This document shows, piece after piece, positions 44,740-47,373 of a stretch of 47,373 nucleotides of DNA (position 1 is the stretch's first letter; each line of letters opens with the position of its first letter). The notes under the pieces are model-generated. The model was not told the DNA's origin. It searched no databases and saw nothing but the letters and a program-made list of their open reading frames with translations. Both the position numbers and the translations under genes were made by a program. This DNA comes from Planctomycetaceae bacterium (GTDB lineage Bacteria > Planctomycetota > Planctomycetia > Pirellulales > Pirellulaceae): positions 1 through 47,373 of the forward strand of contig SYJV01000007.1 of the NCBI GenBank assembly GCA_005798335.1, in the 5' to 3' direction.

Positions 44740-45612
44740 TTAGAAATTATAAGCTGAATTCTTGCGATCGAAATCGGCATCCACTAGACCGACATTCAGC
44801 TTTACATCTTGATACGTGTATTCTTCGATCAGTTCGGCCTCGCCGCCTTCGGTCGTTGGCCACGTGTACGCGGCATAGCGCACCGGAATATTCAATTCAT
44901 CGTCGATAAAGATCTGGGCGATGTGAAAGTCAAAATAGGCTCGTGCCACCGGATGGGAGACGGTCAAAACCGTACATGCTCGCCCGCCGACTTTGGCGCC
45001 TTTGCTGAATTGGACATTGCATTCACCATGCTGCCGGTCGCGCTCGCCTTTCTCGATCAGCTTGACCACCAAGTTCTCAATTCCCATTTCTGTGATTGGA
45101 TAGCGCTGGCCACTCATCGCCAACATGCCTTTGGGGTCGAGGTCGACCGTGGGAAGAAACCTTCCCTTGAATCCTCCTTCGTGCGCAACCATATTTCCGC
45201 TGTTGCGATTTTCAACGAAGATAACTTCACGACCTTTAACGGACGCCGGTTTCAGGAAACTCAAATAGACGCTGAAGGGGGCCTTCAACTGACCGTCCTG
45301 AATTTTTCGATTGCGTATTTTGGTAAACATGAATTCATGCTCGCCAAGAGTCGATCCAATTCGCTCGCGCTTGATCATGATCGCGGTGTAATCGGTTACC
45401 GAATCGCGAATGTGCGTCAAGCTCTGACGAGCAATTTGCAGGGCGGGGTCAAGCGGATGCGAGGAGGGATTCGTCGCTAGAGTTTCATTTCTCGCGATGC
45501 GAACGGCAGGTTCACCCGCAGGCTGCTGAGCAACCGCTGTCGCGGCGGCAACCATCGAACCGCTTACCACAAATGTTTGAGCCAGAAAGCTTCGACGACT
45601 AACGCATTTCAT
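44740..45612 (-). CDS. DUF1571 family exported protein
   Basis: 290 residues. The start at 45612 is supported by GGGAGG eight to nine bases upstream and by a twin-arginine-like leader directly after it (VSRRSFLAQTFVVSGSMVAAATAVAQQ). The frame extending to 45750 adds unrelated residues. The body is DUF1571: DYTAIMIKRERIGSTLGEHEFM, PFSVYLSFLKPASVKGREVIF, NMVAHEGGFKGRFLPTVDL and LNIPVRYAAYTWPTTEGGEAELIEEYTY. The fold resembles LolA/LolB-type lipoprotein carriers (established for related families). Function is unknown. Convergent with rnpB. Confidence 0.9.
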   Translation of the reverse strand: MKCVSRRSFLAQTFVVSGSMVAAATAVAQQPAGEPAVRIARNETLATNPSSHPLDPALQIARQSLTHIRDSVTDYTAIMIKRERIGSTLGEHEFMFTKIRNRKIQDGQLKAPFSVYLSFLKPASVKGREVIFVENRNSGNMVAHEGGFKGRFLPTVDLDPKGMLAMSGQRYPITEMGIENLVVKLIEKGERDRQHGECNVQFSKGAKVGGRACTVLTVSHPVARAYFDFHIAQIFIDDELNIPVRYAAYTWPTTEGGEAELIEEYTYQDVKLNVGLVDADFDRKNSAYNF

Positions 45613-46107
45613 AGACACGTCCCTCCCTGAGAGTTCGAATGTGCGGATTCCATACCTGTGGACGCCTCCATTGGCATCCGATACGTTGGGGACGTCGCTG
45701 TCAATTCGATGCATCGCAGCACCGGGTATTGCATCTAGTTGAACGCGCATTTGTCAAGCAACGCTAACTTTTGGACTGAAACACGGGCAGTCGTCCGGGC
45801 ATGACTCAGCCAGTTTTCCCGCCTGAATATCAATATCGAACCAAACCACGTTTCGTTATGACTGCGCTTTGTCTTGAGTATCCTCAAGGAATTGAAGTCG
45901 CAATCGCCCCAGTAATCATACTTTCTCCAAGCCTAAAACTCTGTGTGCATCCTAACGAACAAATTGGCGAGTTGCTACTGCATTATTTGACAAAACCCAC
46001 CTGTTCGCGTAACAATAGTTCCGTTAGGCTGCCGGGTTCGGAATGCACACTGCATTCGAGTTGTTCTGGCAGAGTCGATGACATTAGGCAAGCAAAGGAA
46101 GTTTACA
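45613..46107. other. Intergenic region between divergent genes
   Basis: About 495 bases. A long frame from 45801 reads through here but has no ribosome site, family resemblance or transmembrane logic, and overlaps the convincing small gene at 46108 in another frame. No RNA gene or repeat recognised. Promoters for both neighbours should lie here. Confidence 0.5.
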
Positions 46108-46335
46108 ATGGTGCCGGGAATGCTGTTCGCACAGCGCAGGGGTGGCGGGTTTATCGGCGACATGATCCGCTTTTTCATCCAGATCATCATTTACCAGATC
46201 TGCTTAGAGTTCATCATGCAGATTTTTGGTGTATCGCGCTTCGTCGCCATGTTCATTTTCTTGGCGATCCTCTTAGTAATTATTTTTGGTGGTTACATGA
46301 TGCGACAGCGCTGGGCCACAGGCGCTGATGATTAG
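46108..46335 (+). CDS. Small two-helix membrane protein
   Basis: 75 residues. AAAGGAAG at 46094-46101 sits 6 bases before the ATG, a strong site that decides this start over the in-frame ATG at 46078. The protein has a basic Gly-rich N-terminus (RRGGGF), one amphipathic/hydrophobic helix (IRFFIQIIIYQICLEFIMQIF) and a second strongly hydrophobic helix (FVAMFIFLAILLVIIFGGYMM), then RQRW. It lies 46 bases before the AIM24-family gene and is probably its operon partner. I do not recognise a family. Confidence 0.75.
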   Translation: MVPGMLFAQRRGGGFIGDMIRFFIQIIIYQICLEFIMQIFGVSRFVAMFIFLAILLVIIFGGYMMRQRWATGADD

Positions 46336-46381
46336 CAAAATCGGCCGGAGCTGCGGAATTCGAATGGGGAAATGCTAGCAC

Positions 46382-47071
46382 ATGGAGTATTGCGTCAAGC
46401 ATGGTCCCGTGTTCTCAGTGCTGGAATTCAATTTCAACGAAGCGGAACTAGTTGAAGCGCAACCTGACAGTATGTTGGCCATGACCCCAGGCATCCAACT
46501 GACTGCCAAAATGGGCCGGCGCGGTGCTGGTTCGGCTTGGTGGAGTGGAATCAAGGGAATGTTAGGTGGCGAAAGCCTCTTTACCGCAGAGTTTCGCGCT
46601 AAGCGAGATAGCCAATTTCTATCACTTGCACCCGCCGCGAATGGCGACATTTTTGAAATCAAGCTGAAAGACGCAGGAGGATTCTACTTAACTCGCGGTT
46701 CCTACCTAGCAAACATTGGCACTTGCTCGATGCAAATCAAATATGGAGGCATCAAAGGAATGATGTCCAATACCGGCCTTTTCCTCCTGCATGTCGCCGG
46801 TGAAGGAACGGTGTTCTGTCAATCCTACGGTGCAGTGATCAACAAGACGTTGAGCGAAAATGAACACTTCGTGGTCGATAATCGCTACGTCGTTGCCTTC
46901 AGCGATACAATTCGCTATCAGTTGGTAAAAGCCACATCGAGTATGAAAGATGCATTCCTGTCTGGTGAAGGGCTGGTAAATCGCTTTACCGGTCCAGGCA
47001 TCTTGATCTACCAAACTCGCGCCAAACAAACAGTTGGTCTGGTCAGCCGCATGTTTGAATTGGCGAGATAG
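46382..47071 (+). CDS. AIM24 family (TIGR00266-like) protein
   Basis: 229 residues, the usual length. The protein is a beta-helix-like fold with the family pattern: ELVEAQPDSMLAMTPGIQLTAKM, GGESLFTAEFRA, GGFYLTRGSYLA, GLFLLHVAGEGTVFCQSYG and the C-terminal GEGLVNRFTGPGILIYQTR. Bacterial members are cytoplasmic or membrane-peripheral proteins of unknown role; the eukaryotic Aim24 is mitochondrial. A degenerate copy of its last 14 codons occurs at 47268-47310. Confidence 0.9.
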   Translation: MEYCVKHGPVFSVLEFNFNEAELVEAQPDSMLAMTPGIQLTAKMGRRGAGSAWWSGIKGMLGGESLFTAEFRAKRDSQFLSLAPAANGDIFEIKLKDAGGFYLTRGSYLANIGTCSMQIKYGGIKGMMSNTGLFLLHVAGEGTVFCQSYGAVINKTLSENEHFVVDNRYVVAFSDTIRYQLVKATSSMKDAFLSGEGLVNRFTGPGILIYQTRAKQTVGLVSRMFELAR

Positions 47072-47127
47072 GTCATTCGATTGTGCTCCTAAACCCGACG
47101 CGGAACTTCTCAGTGGCCTCACTGCCC

Positions 47128-47165
47128 CTGGAGCCACAGAACTACACAGAACGAGCACGGAAAAA
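47128..47165 (+). repeat. 38-bp direct repeat, unit 1
   Basis: The 38-base sequence CTGGAGCCACAGAACTACAC... ending CACGGAAAAA occurs identically at 47336-47373. Each unit follows a copy of the AIM24 gene 3' end. A diverged inverted relative lies at 47211-47243 (TTTCCGTGTGATGTCCGTGT...), and the units share a roughly 11-base periodic CACRGA core. Confidence 0.85.
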
Positions 47166-47267
47166 TACAGCGACCGCTAAAATTAAGCATATGCATTATT
47201 TCGATGCTCCTATTTCCGTGTGATGTCCGTGTTGTTCCGTGGCCTGATTGAAATCCCTGGCACTACA

Positions 47268-47310
47268 CCAAATTCGCTCCAAGCAAATCGTTGCCCTGGT
47301 CAGCCGCATG
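47268..47310 (+). pseudogene. Relic of a second AIM24-family gene 3' end
   Basis: This stretch aligns to 47011-47053 of the intact AIM24 gene with about three quarters of bases matching. In the matching frame it reads QIRSKQIVALVSRM against QTRAKQTVGLVSRM. Most base changes between the two are at third positions or conservative, as expected of a former paralogous gene. Nothing upstream (47072-47267) resembles the rest of the protein, so only the end remains. Confidence 0.6.
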
Positions 47311-47335
47311 GCATATCGCAGTGGTCTCAATGCCA

Positions 47336-47373
47336 CTGGAGCCACAGAACTACACAGAACGAGCACGGAAAAA
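47336..47373 (+). repeat. 38-bp direct repeat, unit 2 (reaches window edge)
   Basis: Identical to 47128-47165 over all 38 bases and running to the last base of the window, so the true repeat may be longer. Confidence 0.85.

Noticed and set aside
45801-46328. 175-codon frame overlapping the small membrane protein
   Set aside because: No ribosome site and implausible composition (His/Arg-rich tail); the frame from 46108 has AAAGGAAG and two clear membrane helices.
1-47373. tRNA, rRNA, prophage or defence genes
   Set aside because: None recognised on either strand apart from RNase P RNA and the single Y1 transposase; no integrase, capsid, toxin-antitoxin or restriction gene seen.

Overview
The window looks like a chromosome segment of a planctomycete, most likely Pirellulaceae-like. 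The evidence is a DUF1559 pseudopilin with a C-terminal H-X9-DG motif, two secreted sulfatases, an ECF sigma factor paired with a Ser/Thr kinase, a PA14/multi-heme cytochrome/propeller giant, DUF1571, a phosphate-selective-type porin, a CysRS with a KISRS-type signature loop, and many REP-like palindromes. GC content is moderate and genes lie on both strands in short operons. Genus is not determinable from sequence alone.

Layout. 1-2.0 kb: 3' part of clpB. 2.0-3.5 kb: a cluster of palindromic repeats and a DUF481 outer-membrane protein. 3.9-9.9 kb: Gfo/Idh/MocA oxidoreductase, DUF1559 pseudopilin plus small lipoprotein, OprP-like porin, SAM methyltransferase. 10-16.2 kb: exported protein, a coupled SGNH hydrolase/sulfatase pair, and a secreted PQQ-type beta-propeller. 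16.5-19.5 kb: ECF sigma factor and transmembrane Ser/Thr kinase operon. 19.8-20.9 kb: two-subunit ThDP decarboxylase. 21.2-23.6 kb: three Tad-type pseudopilin/vWA genes. 23.7-26.1 kb: LamG protein plus sulfatase operon. 26.2-29.2 kb: cysS-ruvC-ruvA. 29.4-31.3 kb: ATP-grasp enzyme and, divergently, a heavy-metal-binding lipoprotein with a clear terminator. 31.6-32.4 kb: a Y1 transposase between inverted REP arrays (REPtron-like). 32.5-37.0 kb: sppA, sugar isomerase-like protein, PD40 propeller protein. 37.3-43.9 kb: Tat-exported tandem alpha/beta hydrolase followed by a 1446-residue pentaheme protein. 44.1-47.4 kb: palindromic mobile element, RNase P RNA, DUF1571 protein, small membrane protein, AIM24-family protein and a relic of a second AIM24 gene.

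Many genes encode exported proteins that could act on polysaccharides: sulfatases, SGNH esterase, acetylxylan-esterase-like hydrolase, LamG, PQQ-type and glucose-dehydrogenase-like propellers, and porins. This fits a marine or freshwater heteropolysaccharide degrader. The genes are scattered in small units and not gathered in one locus.

The most distinctive signal is in the non-coding DNA. Three copies of a 122-131 bp palindromic element (43-bp perfect arms, conserved 36-nt centre) are each bounded by a different 10-bp direct repeat with core TTAG, so they are mobile non-autonomous elements. At least four further palindrome families sit at gene 3' ends, several with TTAG at the foot of the hairpin. 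One Y1 transposase is embedded in its own palindromes. Gene starts were chosen from Shine-Dalgarno spacing and signal-peptide position where the longest reading frame ran into intergenic repeats.
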